Shown piece by piece: positions 33,075 to 43,705 of a stretch of 64,000 bases of DNA (position 1 is its first letter; each line of letters starts with the position of its first letter). The stretch spans positions 1-64,000 of the forward strand of contig CAUJIV010000022.1 in the NCBI GenBank assembly GCA_963205435.1, read 5' to 3'. This DNA is from Pseudomonadota bacterium. GTDB taxonomy: Bacteria > Pseudomonadota > Gammaproteobacteria > Burkholderiales > Rhodocyclaceae. The notes beneath the pieces were generated by a model that saw nothing but the letters and a program-made list of their open reading frames with translations, ran no database searches and was not told where the DNA came from. Position numbers and translations under genes: made by a program.

Positions 33075-33659
33075 ATGAGCGGCTACCTTTTCATTCTCAT
33101 CGGCGCGGTCTTCGTCAATAACGTCATCTTCGGCCGCGTCCTCGGCCTGTGCCCGTTCATGGGCGTGTCGAAGAAGCTGGAGACGGCTTTCGGCATGAGC
33201 GCGGCGACGACCTTCGTGCTGACCGTCGCCACCGGCGCCAGCTACCTCATCGACACCTACCTGCTGGTGCCGAATTCGCTCGAGTACCTGCGCACCCTGT
33301 CCTTCATCATCGTCATCGCCGGCCTCGTTCAGCTCACCGAGATGGTGATCCAGAAGGTCAGCCCGGTGCTGCACCAGGTGCTCGGCATCTACCTGCCGCT
33401 GATCACCACCAACTGCGCCGTGCTCGGCGTGCCGCTGCTCAACGTCGCCTACAAGTACAATCTTTTCGAGTCGCTGCTGTTCGGCTTCGGCAGCGCCGTC
33501 GGCTTCTCGCTGGCGCTGGTGCTGTTCGGCAGCCTGCGCGAGCGGCTCGAGGGCGCCGACGTTCCCGTGGCCTTCCGCGGCAACGCCATCGCCATGATCA
33601 CGGCCGGGCTGATGAGCATCGCCTTCATGGGCTTCGCCGGCCTCGACAAGTTCCACTGA
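33075..33659 (+). CDS. rsxA: Electron transport complex subunit RsxA/RnfA
   Basis: [41 protein letters not shown]. Confidence 0.97.
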   Translation: MSGYLFILIGAVFVNNVIFGRVLGLCPFMGVSKKLETAFGMSAATTFVLTVATGASYLIDTYLLVPNSLEYLRTLSFIIVIAGLVQLTEMVIQKVSPVLHQVLGIYLPLITTNCAVLGVPLLNVAYKYNLFESLLFGFGSAVGFSLALVLFGSLRERLEGADVPVAFRGNAIAMITAGLMSIAFMGFAGLDKFH

Positions 33660-34222
33660 TGCTCGCCGCCCTTCTCGTCATGGCCGGCATCGCGGTGGCG
33701 CTCGGCGCCCTGCTCGGCTATGCCTCGATCCGTTTCAAGGTCAAGGGTGATCCGCTGGTCGTCAAGATCGACGCCATCCTGCCGCAGACCCAGTGCGGCC
33801 AGTGCGGCTTTCCCGGCTGCAAGGCCTATGCCCAGGCCATCGCCAAGGGGGAGGCGGACATCAACCAGTGCCCGCCGGGCGGCGAAGAAGGCATCCGCAA
33901 GCTGGCCGACCTGCTCGGCAAGGAGATCAAGCCGCTCTCGGCCGAGCACGGCGTGGAAAAGCCGAAGCAGGTGGCCTTCATCGACGAGAGCGTCTGCATC
34001 GGCTGCACCCTGTGCACCCAGGCCTGCCCGGTCGATGCCATCGTCGGCGCCGCCAAGCAGATGCACACCATCGTCTCCGACCAATGCACCGGCTGCGAGC
34101 TGTGCGTCGCGCCCTGCCCGGTCGATTGCATCAGCATGGTGCCGGTGGAGGAGACGATCGAGACCTGGAAATGGCGGCATCCGGCGGAACTGGCCCGGCG
34201 CAAGGACAAGGAAACCACCTGA
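33659..34222 (+). CDS. rsxB: Electron transport complex subunit RsxB/RnfB
   Basis: [30 protein letters not shown]; two 4Fe-4S motifs. Confidence 0.97.
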   Translation: MLAALLVMAGIAVALGALLGYASIRFKVKGDPLVVKIDAILPQTQCGQCGFPGCKAYAQAIAKGEADINQCPPGGEEGIRKLADLLGKEIKPLSAEHGVEKPKQVAFIDESVCIGCTLCTQACPVDAIVGAAKQMHTIVSDQCTGCELCVAPCPVDCISMVPVEETIETWKWRHPAELARRKDKETT

Positions 34223-35937
34223 TGCTCGCCACCCTGTTCAGGTTCAAGGGCGGCATCAAGCCTGCATCGCACAAGGACGAGTCGTCGCGGGTGCCGATCG
34301 GCCGCGCACCGCTGCCGCCGCGACTGATCGTGCCCCTGCGCCAGAGCGCCGGCGGCACGCCCTTGCCGCTGGTCAGGCCCGGGCAGAAAGTGCTCAAGGG
34401 CGAGCGCATCGGCGCGCCGGAGGGAAATTTCTCCGCCGCCATCCATGCCCCTTCTTCGGGCACCGTGCTGGCCATCGAGGCACGCCCGCTGCCGCATCCC
34501 TCGGAGCTGTCCGCACTCTGTGTCGAAATCGAGACAGACGGCGAAGAACGCTGGATCGAGCGCGCGCCGGTCGATTACCAGACGCAGTCGCCCGACATCC
34601 TGCGCGACCTGCTGCGCGACGCCGGCATCGTCGGCCTCGGCGGCGCCACCTTCCCCAGCCACGTCAAGCTGCGGCCGGGCAGCGCCGGCCGCATCGAGAC
34701 CCTGGTCATCAACGGCGCCGAGTGCGAACCGTGGATCACCTGCGACGACATGCTGATGCGCGAGCGCGCCGCCGATCTCCTGCGCGGCATCGCCATCCTG
34801 CGTCACATCGTCTCGGCCGAACGCGTGCTGGTCGGCATCGAGGACAACAAGCCGCAGGCGATCGCCGCCATGCGCGCCGCCGCCGCGCAGGCGGAGGGTA
34901 TCGAGGTGGTGCCGGTGCCGACGCGCTACCCGGCCGGCGGCGAGAAGCAGCTGATCCGCGTCCTCACCGGCATCGAGATCCCCTACGGCAAGCTGGGGAC
35001 GGAATTCGGCGTGCAGTGCTTCAACGTCGGCACCGCCTACAGCGTGTACCGCGCCATCGAGCTGGGCGAGCCGCTCGTCTCGCGCATCGTCACCCTGGCC
35101 GGCAACATGGAGCGGCCGGCCAACTACGAAGTGCTGATCGGCACGCCGATCGACCAGCTGCTCGAACTGGCGCGACCGAAGCCCGACACCGACCGCTTCA
35201 TCGTCGGCGGCCCGATGATGGGCTTCCGGCTGCCGCGCACCGACCTGCCGGTGACCAAGGGCGCCAACTGCATTCTCGCCGCCAGCCAGGCCCTGTTCCC
35301 CGAGCCGGGCGAGGAAATGCCCTGCATTCGCTGCGGCGCCTGCACCCTGGTCTGCCCGGTCGAGCTGCAGCCGCACGAGCTGTACTGGTTCGCCCGCTCG
35401 AAGAATTTCGGCAAGGCGCAGGAATACCACATCTTCGACTGCATCGAGTGCGGTTGCTGCGCCTACGTCTGCCCCTCGAACATCCGCCTGGTCGATTACT
35501 ACCGCTTCGCCAAGACCTCGATGCGCGCGCTGGAGCGGGACAAGGCGGCGGCGGACACGGCGCGCGAGCGCTACGAATTCCGCAATTACCGCGCCGAGCG
35601 CGAACAGAAGGAGAAGACCGAGCGGCTGGCGGCGAAGACCGCGGCGGCGCGACAGGGCCTGGCCGCCGGCGAGAAGGCGCCGGCGGCGGCAACGGCAGCC
35701 GCCTCTTCCGCCGCCGGCGCCGACGAGCAGGCCCTGCCTCTGCTCGACGAGGCCAAGCGGGCCCTGATCGCCGCCGCCATCGAGCGCACGCAGTCGAAAA
35801 AAGACGGCGGCGACGCGCCAGCGGCGATGCCGGCGCCGCTGCCGGTCGGCGAGACGCCTCAGCGCGAAGTCGAGTTCTACCGCATGCTGGTGCGCGAAAC
35901 GGCGAAGACGTCATCGCCCGAGGATCCGCTCCAGTGA
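34222..35937 (+). CDS. rsxC: Electron transport complex subunit RsxC/RnfC
   Basis: FKGGIKPASHKDESS..., CIRCGACTLVCP and CIECGCCAYVCPS. Confidence 0.97.
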   Translation: MLATLFRFKGGIKPASHKDESSRVPIGRAPLPPRLIVPLRQSAGGTPLPLVRPGQKVLKGERIGAPEGNFSAAIHAPSSGTVLAIEARPLPHPSELSALCVEIETDGEERWIERAPVDYQTQSPDILRDLLRDAGIVGLGGATFPSHVKLRPGSAGRIETLVINGAECEPWITCDDMLMRERAADLLRGIAILRHIVSAERVLVGIEDNKPQAIAAMRAAAAQAEGIEVVPVPTRYPAGGEKQLIRVLTGIEIPYGKLGTEFGVQCFNVGTAYSVYRAIELGEPLVSRIVTLAGNMERPANYEVLIGTPIDQLLELARPKPDTDRFIVGGPMMGFRLPRTDLPVTKGANCILAASQALFPEPGEEMPCIRCGACTLVCPVELQPHELYWFARSKNFGKAQEYHIFDCIECGCCAYVCPSNIRLVDYYRFAKTSMRALERDKAAADTARERYEFRNYRAEREQKEKTERLAAKTAAARQGLAAGEKAPAAATAAASSAAGADEQALPLLDEAKRALIAAAIERTQSKKDGGDAPAAMPAPLPVGETPQREVEFYRMLVRETAKTSSPEDPLQ

Positions 35938-36031
35938 CGGCTTCCGAGCGCCCGAATGCGGTCCTCGTCCTGCCGCGGCCGCATCCCGATGGCGGCCGGC
36001 CGATGAGGCCGGTGCCGTAAGCTGCCCGCAC

Positions 36032-37051
36032 ATGGTCAACTCGCCCCATCTGCACAAGCCGGTCAGCGTCCGCCTCGTCATGGGCAAGGTGCTGCTCGCC
36101 CTCGTCCCCGGCATCGCCATCTACGTCTGGTTCTTCGGCGCGGCGATTCTCGTGCAGATCGCGCTGGCCTCGGCGGCGGCGCTGGCCGGCGAGGCGGCCA
36201 TGCTCAAGGCGCGCGGCAAGCCGCTCGAACTGTACCTCGGCGATGGCAGCGCGCTGGTCACCGCCTGGCTGATTGCGCTGGCCTTCCCGCCGATCGTGCC
36301 CTGGTGGCTCACCGTCAGCGCCACGCTGTTCGCCATCGTCATCGCCAAGCACCTGTTCGGCGGCCTCGGCCAGAACCCGTTCAACCCGGCCATGGTCGCC
36401 TTCGCCGTCTGCATCATCGCCTTCCCGGCGCTGATGGCGAAATGGCCGGCCGCCGGCTTCACCGATTTCGGCGCGCAGATGGCCATCGTCTTCGGCGGCC
36501 AGGCGCCGCTCGACGCCGTCACCCTCGCCACCCCGCTCGATTCGCTGCGCACCCACCTGTCGCTGCCCGAAGCGCATGCCACCGTCGCCAACGTCGCCCG
36601 CAGCGAACCGGGGTTCGGCCATTTCGGCGGCAGGGGCTGGGAATGGGTCGGGCTCGGCTGGCTGCTCGGCGGCCTCTGGCTGCTGCAGCAGCGCGTGTTC
36701 ACCTGGCATGTTCCGCTGGCCTTCCTCGCCGTGCTGGCGCTGATCGCCGGCGGCTTCAGCCTCGCCCAGCCGGAGCGCTTCGCCGGCCCGCTCTACCACC
36801 TCGCCAGCGGCGGCACCCTGCTTGCGGCCTTCTTCATCCTCACCGACCCGGTTTCTGGCGCGACGACGCCGCGCGGCAAGCTGATCTTCGCCGCCGGCGC
36901 CGCGCTGCTCGTCTGGATCATCCGCACCTTCGGCGCCTATCCCGACGGCATCGCCTTCGCCGTCCTGCTGATGAACCTGAGCGTGCCGCTGATCGACATG
37001 GGCACGCAGCCGCCGGTGTTCGGCCACAAGCGCAAGGGAGGCGCGCCATGA
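36032..37051 (+). CDS. rsxD: Electron transport complex subunit RsxD/RnfD
   Basis: MVNSPHLHKPVSVRLVMGKVLLALVPG..., GGLGQNPFNPAMV. Confidence 0.97.
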   Translation: MVNSPHLHKPVSVRLVMGKVLLALVPGIAIYVWFFGAAILVQIALASAAALAGEAAMLKARGKPLELYLGDGSALVTAWLIALAFPPIVPWWLTVSATLFAIVIAKHLFGGLGQNPFNPAMVAFAVCIIAFPALMAKWPAAGFTDFGAQMAIVFGGQAPLDAVTLATPLDSLRTHLSLPEAHATVANVARSEPGFGHFGGRGWEWVGLGWLLGGLWLLQQRVFTWHVPLAFLAVLALIAGGFSLAQPERFAGPLYHLASGGTLLAAFFILTDPVSGATTPRGKLIFAAGAALLVWIIRTFGAYPDGIAFAVLLMNLSVPLIDMGTQPPVFGHKRKGGAP

Positions 37052-37734
37052 CGGAAGCGGGCGCCCTGCGCACCTCGCTGCGCACCGCCGCCATCCTGGC
37101 GGTGTTCACCCTCGTCTTCACGCTGCTCATGGCGAGCACCTACCGCGCCACCAAGCCATCCATCGAGGCCAGCGCCGAGGCGGAGAAAATGAAGCTGGTG
37201 AACGAGGTGCTGCCGCCGGATCTCTATGACAACGCCCCGCTCGGCGACTGGGTCGCCATTCCGCCGAACCGCGAGCTGGGCTACGGCGCCAAGGACGGGC
37301 CGCAGCGCGTGCTGCGCGCGCGCAAGGGCGACGCCCCGGCCGCCCTCGTGCTGGAAGCCGTGGCGCCGGACGGCTACGCCGGCAAGATCCACCTGATCCT
37401 CGGCGTCGATGCCGGCAACCGCCTGCTCGGCGTGCGCGTCGTCAAGCATGCCGAGACGCCCGGCCTCGGCGACTACATCGATCCGAAGAAGGACCGCAAC
37501 AAGGCCTCGCCGTGGATCCGCCAGTTCGACGCCAAGGGCTTCGACCAGGTGGCGGCGACGGAATGGCGGGTGAAGAAGGACGGCGGACGCTTCGACGCCC
37601 GCGCCGGCGCCACCATCAGCGCGCGCGCCGTCACCAACGCCGTGCGCCGCGCGCTGCAGTACGCCACGGACAACCGCGACCGGCTCTACGCGCCGCCGGC
37701 GCAGGCCACGCTGCAAGGAGGAGACCCATCATGA
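37048..37734 (+). CDS. rsxG: Electron transport complex subunit RsxG/RnfG
   Basis: HAETPGLGDYIDPKKD; FARAGATISARAVTNAV flavinylation-type motif. Confidence 0.96.
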   Translation: MTEAGALRTSLRTAAILAVFTLVFTLLMASTYRATKPSIEASAEAEKMKLVNEVLPPDLYDNAPLGDWVAIPPNRELGYGAKDGPQRVLRARKGDAPAALVLEAVAPDGYAGKIHLILGVDAGNRLLGVRVVKHAETPGLGDYIDPKKDRNKASPWIRQFDAKGFDQVAATEWRVKKDGGRFDARAGATISARAVTNAVRRALQYATDNRDRLYAPPAQATLQGGDPS

Positions 37735-38402
37735 GCGCATTCGGGGAGATCGCCCGCAACGGCATCTGGAAGCAGAACACCAGCCTGGTGCAGCTGCTCG
37801 GCCTGTGCCCGCTGCTCGCCGTCAGCACCAGCTTCGTGAACGGCGTCAGCCTCGCCATCGCCACCATTTTCGTCATGGCGCTGGCCAGCGGCGTGGTGGC
37901 CAGCGTGCGCAACCTGATCCCGCACGAGATCCGCATCCCGATCTTCATCCTCATCATCGCCTCGCTGGTCACCATGGTCGACCTGGCGATGAACGCCTGG
38001 CTGCACGAGCTCTACCTGGTGCTCGGCATCTTCATCCCGCTGATCGTGGTAAACTGCATCGTGCTGGCCCGCGTCGAGGCCTTCGCCGCCAAGAACGCGC
38101 CGCTGGCCGCCGCCTGGGACGGCGCCATGATGGGCGTCGGCATGGTTGTCGCCATCGCCGTCCTCGGCGCCGTGCGCGAGCTGGTCGGCACCGGCGCCCT
38201 GTTCGGCGGCATCGACATGATCATTCCCGGCAGCCACCCGCTGCAGGTGCTGCCGCAGGACTATCCCGGCTTCCTCGTCGCCATCCTGCCGCCGGGCGCC
38301 TTCATCGTGCTCGGCCTGCTCATCGCCAGCCGCAACTGGCTCGACGCCCGCTCGCTGGCGCGGCCGCCGCGCCAGGCGCGCATGGCTCCCGCGCAGGCCT
38401 GA
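37731..38402 (+). CDS. rsxE: Electron transport complex subunit RsxE/RnfE
   Basis: NGIWKQNTSLVQLLGLCPLLAVSTSFVNGVSL. Confidence 0.97.
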   Translation: MSAFGEIARNGIWKQNTSLVQLLGLCPLLAVSTSFVNGVSLAIATIFVMALASGVVASVRNLIPHEIRIPIFILIIASLVTMVDLAMNAWLHELYLVLGIFIPLIVVNCIVLARVEAFAAKNAPLAAAWDGAMMGVGMVVAIAVLGAVRELVGTGALFGGIDMIIPGSHPLQVLPQDYPGFLVAILPPGAFIVLGLLIASRNWLDARSLARPPRQARMAPAQA

Positions 38403-38456
38403 CCGGAATCCGGCGGCGCGGCAGCCGGCAGGCGCGATGGCGAGGAGCGGCGGCCG

Positions 38457-39092
38457 ATGAGCCCGCGCAAGGTTCGCGCCCTCTTCGAGCGCTTCGCCCG
38501 GGCCAATCCCGTCCCGCGCAGCGAGCTCGAGTACCGCACGCCCTTCCAGCTGCTGGTGGCGGTGATCCTCTCGGCCCAGGCCACCGACCGCAGCGTGAAC
38601 CTGGCGACGCGCGAGTTGTTCAAGGTGGCGGGCACGCCGCAGCAACTGCTTCGCCTCGGCGAGGACGGCCTGGTTCCCTACATCAGCCGCATTGGCCTGT
38701 TCCGAGCCAAGGCGCGGAATCTCGTCGCCACGGCGCGTATCCTGCTCGAAAAGCACGGCGGCGAAGTGCCGCGCGAGCGCGCCGCGCTGGAGGCGCTGCC
38801 CGGCGTCGGCCGCAAGACGGCGAACGTTGTCCTCAACGTGGTTTTCGGCGAGCCGACCATCGCCGTGGACACCCATGTCTTCCGCCTCGCCAACCGTTGC
38901 GGGCTGGCGCGCGGCAAGAACGTGCAGGAAGTCGAGGCCGGGCTGCTGAAGGCCATCCCGGCCGAATACCGGCTGCACGCCCATCACTGGCTGATCCTGC
39001 ATGGCCGCTACGTCTGCAAGGCGATCAAGCCGGACTGCCCGCGCTGCCTCATCAACGACCTGTGCGAGTGGCCGGAAAAGACGGCGGGCTGA
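38457..39092 (+). CDS. nth: Endonuclease III
   Basis: ILSAQATDRSVN, LPGVGRKTANVVLN, C-terminal FCL cysteines (CKAIKPDCPRCLINDLC). Confidence 0.98.
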   Translation: MSPRKVRALFERFARANPVPRSELEYRTPFQLLVAVILSAQATDRSVNLATRELFKVAGTPQQLLRLGEDGLVPYISRIGLFRAKARNLVATARILLEKHGGEVPRERAALEALPGVGRKTANVVLNVVFGEPTIAVDTHVFRLANRCGLARGKNVQEVEAGLLKAIPAEYRLHAHHWLILHGRYVCKAIKPDCPRCLINDLCEWPEKTAG

Positions 39093-39096
39093 GCGC

Positions 39097-40185
39097 ATGA
39101 GCGTCGCCATCGCCACCGGCCTCGCCGCCGCCGCAACGGCGACGCCGGAGCTGGCCGGCGCCGCCGTCCGCGTCGCGCTCGAGCGCGCTGGCGGCGGCAT
39201 CGCCCGCAGCGTGCTGCTCTTCCTCAGCCCGGAGTTCGCCCATTGCGCCCACGCCGCCGTGCTGGCCGCATCGCGCGCCGCCAACTGCCTGCAGGTCGTC
39301 GGCTGCACCGCGGCGGGCGTGTTCACCGAGGAGGACGGGGCGCTCGACCGACCGGCTGCCGCCGTCATGGCCTTCGCCGGAGAGTGCGAGCTGGCCGCGC
39401 ATGACGAGAGCGGCGCGCCCCGGCTCAGCCTGGCCTTGCCGCAGGGCGCGAGTGACGCCTGGCTGGGCCGCGGCGCCCCGCGTTATGGCCTGATCTCGAC
39501 CGATGCCAGCGCCCATGCGCCCGGCCGCCTCTGGTGCCACGGCAAGACGATCGCGGACGGCTGCTGCGACACGGTGGTCACCGGCGCCCGCGCCGCCATC
39601 GGCGTCTCGCGCGGCATGCGCATCCTCGGCAAGCCGCGCGCCGCCGTCTGCAGGGATCGCGAACTGCTCAAGCTGGGCGACCATGCGGCCCTCGATACCC
39701 TCTTGCGCGAGCTGCCGCCGGAACTGCGCGACGAGGAGAAGCTGCCGGCGCACCTGCTGGCGGCCGGCATCATCAGCGGCAGTTCGTCCAAGGCCGTCGA
39801 GGCGGGCGACTACGCGCTCGTGCCGGTCATCGCGGCAAGCCGCGAGGAGCGATCGGTCAGCCTGGCCCAGCCCCTGGCGCCGGGAGACAGAGCCTTCTGG
39901 GCGCTGCGCCAGGGACTCGCGGCGGAAAACGAGATGCGCCGCCTTGCCGACGGCCTCGCCGGGCAGCTGGGCGGACCGGCCGACTTCGGCCTGCTGTTTT
40001 CCTGCCTCGGCCGCGGCCCCTGGTTTTTTGGCGGCGAAGACCGCGATCTTGCTGTGGTGAAGGAACGCTTCCCCGGCATGCCGCTTCTCGGCGCCTACGG
40101 CGGCGGCCAGATCGCTCCCTTCGGCAACGGCAACCGGCAGGTGCACAACGCCGCCGTCCTCGCCCTGTTCGCCGCCGATGTTTGA
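39097..40185 (+). CDS. FIST-domain sensory protein
   Basis: FIST N/C architecture: VGCTAAGVFTEEDG..., LLFSCLGRGPWFFGGEDRDLAVVKERFPGMPLLGAYGGGQIAPFGN. Confidence 0.85.
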   Translation: MSVAIATGLAAAATATPELAGAAVRVALERAGGGIARSVLLFLSPEFAHCAHAAVLAASRAANCLQVVGCTAAGVFTEEDGALDRPAAAVMAFAGECELAAHDESGAPRLSLALPQGASDAWLGRGAPRYGLISTDASAHAPGRLWCHGKTIADGCCDTVVTGARAAIGVSRGMRILGKPRAAVCRDRELLKLGDHAALDTLLRELPPELRDEEKLPAHLLAAGIISGSSSKAVEAGDYALVPVIAASREERSVSLAQPLAPGDRAFWALRQGLAAENEMRRLADGLAGQLGGPADFGLLFSCLGRGPWFFGGEDRDLAVVKERFPGMPLLGAYGGGQIAPFGNGNRQVHNAAVLALFAADV

Positions 40186-40603
40186 TCCGAGCCGCGAGGA
40201 GGCCCGCCGCTTCTTCATCGAGGCCTGGCGCAAGCAACGGGCCAGGGAACTGGTCTCCCCTCTGGAGGGCCTGGCGATCCGCCTGATCGCGCTGCATCCC
40301 GAGTACCACGAACTGCTGGCGGGCGGCGAGGCGGCGCTGGCGCGCGAATGGACGCCGGAATCCGGCGAGGCCAACCCCTTTCTTCACCTCTCCCTGCACC
40401 TGGCCGTCGAAGAGCAGCTGTCCATCGACCAGCCGCCCGGTCTGCGCGCCGCATTCGAGGCGCTGCTGGCGCGCGCTGGCGAGCGCCACGCCGCCCTGCA
40501 TGGCGTGATGGAATGCCTCGGCGAGGCCCTCTGGCGGGCGCAGCGCGACGGCGGCGCGCCGGACGGCCCGGCCTATGTCGACTGCGTCAGGCGCCGGCGC
40601 TGA
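40178..40603 (+). CDS. DUF1841 family protein
   Basis: MFDPSREEARRFFIEAWRKQRARELVSPLEGLAIRLIALHPEYHELL; family recalled, 141 aa. Confidence 0.8.
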   Translation: MFDPSREEARRFFIEAWRKQRARELVSPLEGLAIRLIALHPEYHELLAGGEAALAREWTPESGEANPFLHLSLHLAVEEQLSIDQPPGLRAAFEALLARAGERHAALHGVMECLGEALWRAQRDGGAPDGPAYVDCVRRRR

Positions 40604-40604
40604 G

Positions 40605-41492
40605 TCAGGCGGCGCGATAGGCCTGGATCTCGCGCAGCTCCGCCTCCAGCGAGCCGGCGAAGCCGCCGATGTCCTCCTCGGCCCAGCCCAGATGGCCGAG
40701 CGCCGCCGCCTTGCCCTGCTGCCACTCGGCATCATCGTCCTGGCCGAGGAAACGCGAGACGATACGGTCGGCAATCAGGCGGATCGCCACCAGCTGGCAA
40801 ACCTCGGGGGTGGCATGCTTGCGCGGCTTGTCGAGCACGGACAAGTCGTGGTGGTAGCGGATCGCCCACACCAGCGGCTCGGACAAGTGCCAGTTGCGCG
40901 CCAGCATGGCGCCGACGACGACATGGTTGGCGTGGTGGCGCGCGTCCTCGATCGCCGTCGTCCGCAGGGGATCTGCCGCGACCTCCTCCAGCGTCTGCTC
41001 GTAGCCTTCGAACTTCCGCAGCATGACGGCGACGCCGGCGTTGTGGAACAGGCCGAAGGTGTAGGCATTGTCGGCCGAAGCGCCCGCCAGGCGCCCGGCC
41101 AGGTGGGCCGCCACCACGGCGTTCAGGTTTGAGCGTTCCCAGAAGCGATCGAGTCCCGGCCGACTCGCCCCGTCAAGGCTTTGCTTGAGGGCGGCGCCGT
41201 AGATGATCTTCAGCAGATTGCGCAGCCCCAGCACCGAGACCGCCTGCTGCACCGACTCGACCTTGCGGCGCAGGGCGAAGAACGGCGAGTTCGCCGATTT
41301 CAGCACCGTCGCCGCCATGGCCACGTCGCCGGTGATCAGGCGCGAAACGCGGATGAAGTCGACATCCTCGCGCTGGGCCTCGTGCAGCAGCTCGAGGATG
41401 ATCTTCGGGCACGACGGCACGTCGAGGTCGCGCAGGGTTTCAAGCGCCAGCTGGTCCGGCAGGTCCGCTTCGAAAAAATCCGTCAGTTCCAT
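40605..41492 (-). CDS. HDOD-domain signalling protein
   Basis: SCPKIILELLHEAQREDVDFIRVSRLITGDVAMAATVLKSANSPFF...HHANHVVVGAMLARNW. Confidence 0.88.
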   Translation of the reverse strand: MELTDFFEADLPDQLALETLRDLDVPSCPKIILELLHEAQREDVDFIRVSRLITGDVAMAATVLKSANSPFFALRRKVESVQQAVSVLGLRNLLKIIYGAALKQSLDGASRPGLDRFWERSNLNAVVAAHLAGRLAGASADNAYTFGLFHNAGVAVMLRKFEGYEQTLEEVAADPLRTTAIEDARHHANHVVVGAMLARNWHLSEPLVWAIRYHHDLSVLDKPRKHATPEVCQLVAIRLIADRIVSRFLGQDDDAEWQQGKAAALGHLGWAEEDIGGFAGSLEAELREIQAYRAA

Positions 41493-41649
41493 TTTTCTCT
41501 CCCCCCATGCAAGAACGCCGCCGCGGCCGGCCTCGGCCCGCTGCCTGCGCGGATTGTAACGGAATGGCCGACGCCGCGCCGTCCGTCCGGACAGGCGCAA
41601 AGCGACGCCAGCCCTTATAATCGGCCTTCCCCACCGACCGGATTTCACC

Positions 41650-42492
41650 ATGCGCTTTGAAGGTTCCGGCGACTACGTCGCCACCCCCGATCTCATGCTG
41701 GCCGTCAATGCCGCGATCACCCTGCAGCGGCCGCTCCTCGTCAAGGGCGAGCCGGGCACCGGCAAGACCATGCTGGCGGAAACCGTCGCCGCCGCGCTCG
41801 GGCTGCCGCTGCTGCAATGGCACATCAAGTCCACCACCAAGGCGCAGCAGGGCCTCTACGAATACGACGCCGTCTCGCGCCTGCGCGATTCGCAGCTCGG
41901 CGACGACCGCGTCCAGGACATCGGCAACTACATCGTCCGCGGCGTGCTCTGGCAGGCCTTCGCCGCCGAGTCGCCGACGGTGATCCTCATCGACGAGATC
42001 GACAAGGCCGACATCGAATTCCCCAACGACCTGCTGCGCGAGCTCGACCGCATGGAGTTCTACGTCTACGAGACGCGCGAGCTGGTCAAGGCCAGGCATC
42101 GCCCGATCGTCTTCATCACCAGCAACAACGAGAAGGAGCTGCCCGACGCCTTCCTGCGCCGCTGCTTCTTCCACTACATCAAGTTCCCCGACAAGGAAAC
42201 GATGCAGAGCATCATCGACGTGCACTTCCCAGGCCTGAAGAAGGCGCTGATCCGCGAAGCCCTCGAGGTCTTCTTCCAGCTGCGCGACATCCCCGGCCTG
42301 AAGAAGAAGCCGTCCACCTCGGAGCTGCTCGACTGGCTCAAGCTGCTGGTCGCCGAGGACATCCCGCCCGAGGCCCTGCAGGCCAAGGACAACAAGGTCG
42401 CCATCCCGCCGCTGCACGGCGCGCTGCTGAAGAACGAGCAGGACGTCCATCTCTTCGAGCGTCTCGTCTTCATGGCGCGACACAACCGCTGA
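41650..42492 (+). CDS. MoxR-family AAA+ ATPase
   Basis: Walker A GEPGTGKTM, Walker B VILIDEIDKA, VFITSNNEKELPDAFLRRCFF. Confidence 0.92.
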   Translation: MRFEGSGDYVATPDLMLAVNAAITLQRPLLVKGEPGTGKTMLAETVAAALGLPLLQWHIKSTTKAQQGLYEYDAVSRLRDSQLGDDRVQDIGNYIVRGVLWQAFAAESPTVILIDEIDKADIEFPNDLLRELDRMEFYVYETRELVKARHRPIVFITSNNEKELPDAFLRRCFFHYIKFPDKETMQSIIDVHFPGLKKALIREALEVFFQLRDIPGLKKKPSTSELLDWLKLLVAEDIPPEALQAKDNKVAIPPLHGALLKNEQDVHLFERLVFMARHNR

Positions 42493-42498
42493 GGGCCG

Positions 42499-43671
42499 AT
42501 GCTGATCGACTTCTTCCATCATCTGAAGGCGAGCAGGCTGCCGGTCTCGACCAAGGAGTTCCTCACCCTGCTCGAGGCGCTGCAGAAGCACGTCGCCGGC
42601 CACAGCATCGACGAGTTCTACTATCTGTCGCGCGCCTGCCTGGTCAAGGACGAATCAAACTACGACAAGTTCGACCGCGCCTTCGGCGAATACTTTCGGG
42701 GCGTCGAGAAGCTCCCCGGCCTGGCGGCCGAGATTCCCGAAGACTGGCTGCGCCTGCTGGCGAAGAAGCACCTGACGCCGGAGGAGAAGGCGAAGCTGCA
42801 GTCTCTCGGCTGGGACAAGCTGATGGAGGAATTCAGGAAGCGCCTGCAGGAGCAGAAGAAGCGCCATGCCGGCGGCAGCAAGTGGATCGGCACCGGCGGC
42901 TCCAGCCCCTTCGGCGCTCACGGCTACCACCCCGAGGGCATCCGCATCGGGCCGGAGTCGGCCGGCAACCGCACGGCAGTCAAGGTGTGGGAGAACCGCG
43001 AGTTCCGCAACCTCGACGACAAGATCGAACTGGGCACGCGCAACATCAAGGTGGCGCTGCGCCGCCTGCGCCGTTTCGCCCGCGAGGGAGCCAGCGAGGA
43101 GCTCGATCTCGACGGCACCATCTCGGCGACGGCGAAGAACGCCGGCTGGCTCGACCTGATGATGCGGCCGGAGCGTCACAACAGGGTGAAAGTGCTGCTG
43201 TTCCTCGACATCGGCGGCTCGATGGACGACCACATCCGCGTCTGCGAGGAGCTGTTCTCGGCGGCGCGCAGCGAATTCAAGCACCTCGAGTACTTCTACT
43301 TCCACAACTGCGTCTACGACCATGTCTGGCGCGACAACCGGCGCCGCCATTCCGAGCGCCTCCCGCTGTGGGACGTGCTGCACAAGTACGGCCCCGACTA
43401 CAAGCTGATCCTGGTCGGCGACGCCACCATGAGCCCCTACGAGATCCTGCAGCCGGGCGGCTCGGTCGAGTACATGAACGAGGAGCCGGGCGCCACCTGG
43501 ATGCGGCGCCTGCTCGACGCCTATCCGCACGCCGCCTGGCTCAATCCGGAGCCGGAACGCCTCTGGCCCTACCGCCAGTCGATCGGCATCCTGCACAGCC
43601 TGATGGCCGGGCGCATGTTTCCGCTGACGCTGGACGGCCTCGAGCGGGCCATGCGCCTGCTCAGCAAATAG
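42499..43671 (+). CDS. VWA-containing CoxE-like protein
   Basis: VLLFLDIGGSMDDHI MIDAS-like region; partner of MoxR ATPase. Confidence 0.88.
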   Translation: MLIDFFHHLKASRLPVSTKEFLTLLEALQKHVAGHSIDEFYYLSRACLVKDESNYDKFDRAFGEYFRGVEKLPGLAAEIPEDWLRLLAKKHLTPEEKAKLQSLGWDKLMEEFRKRLQEQKKRHAGGSKWIGTGGSSPFGAHGYHPEGIRIGPESAGNRTAVKVWENREFRNLDDKIELGTRNIKVALRRLRRFAREGASEELDLDGTISATAKNAGWLDLMMRPERHNRVKVLLFLDIGGSMDDHIRVCEELFSAARSEFKHLEYFYFHNCVYDHVWRDNRRRHSERLPLWDVLHKYGPDYKLILVGDATMSPYEILQPGGSVEYMNEEPGATWMRRLLDAYPHAAWLNPEPERLWPYRQSIGILHSLMAGRMFPLTLDGLERAMRLLSK

Positions 43672-43705
43672 CGGACAATAGCGGTCTTCGCCGGAGAACC
43701 GAAAA

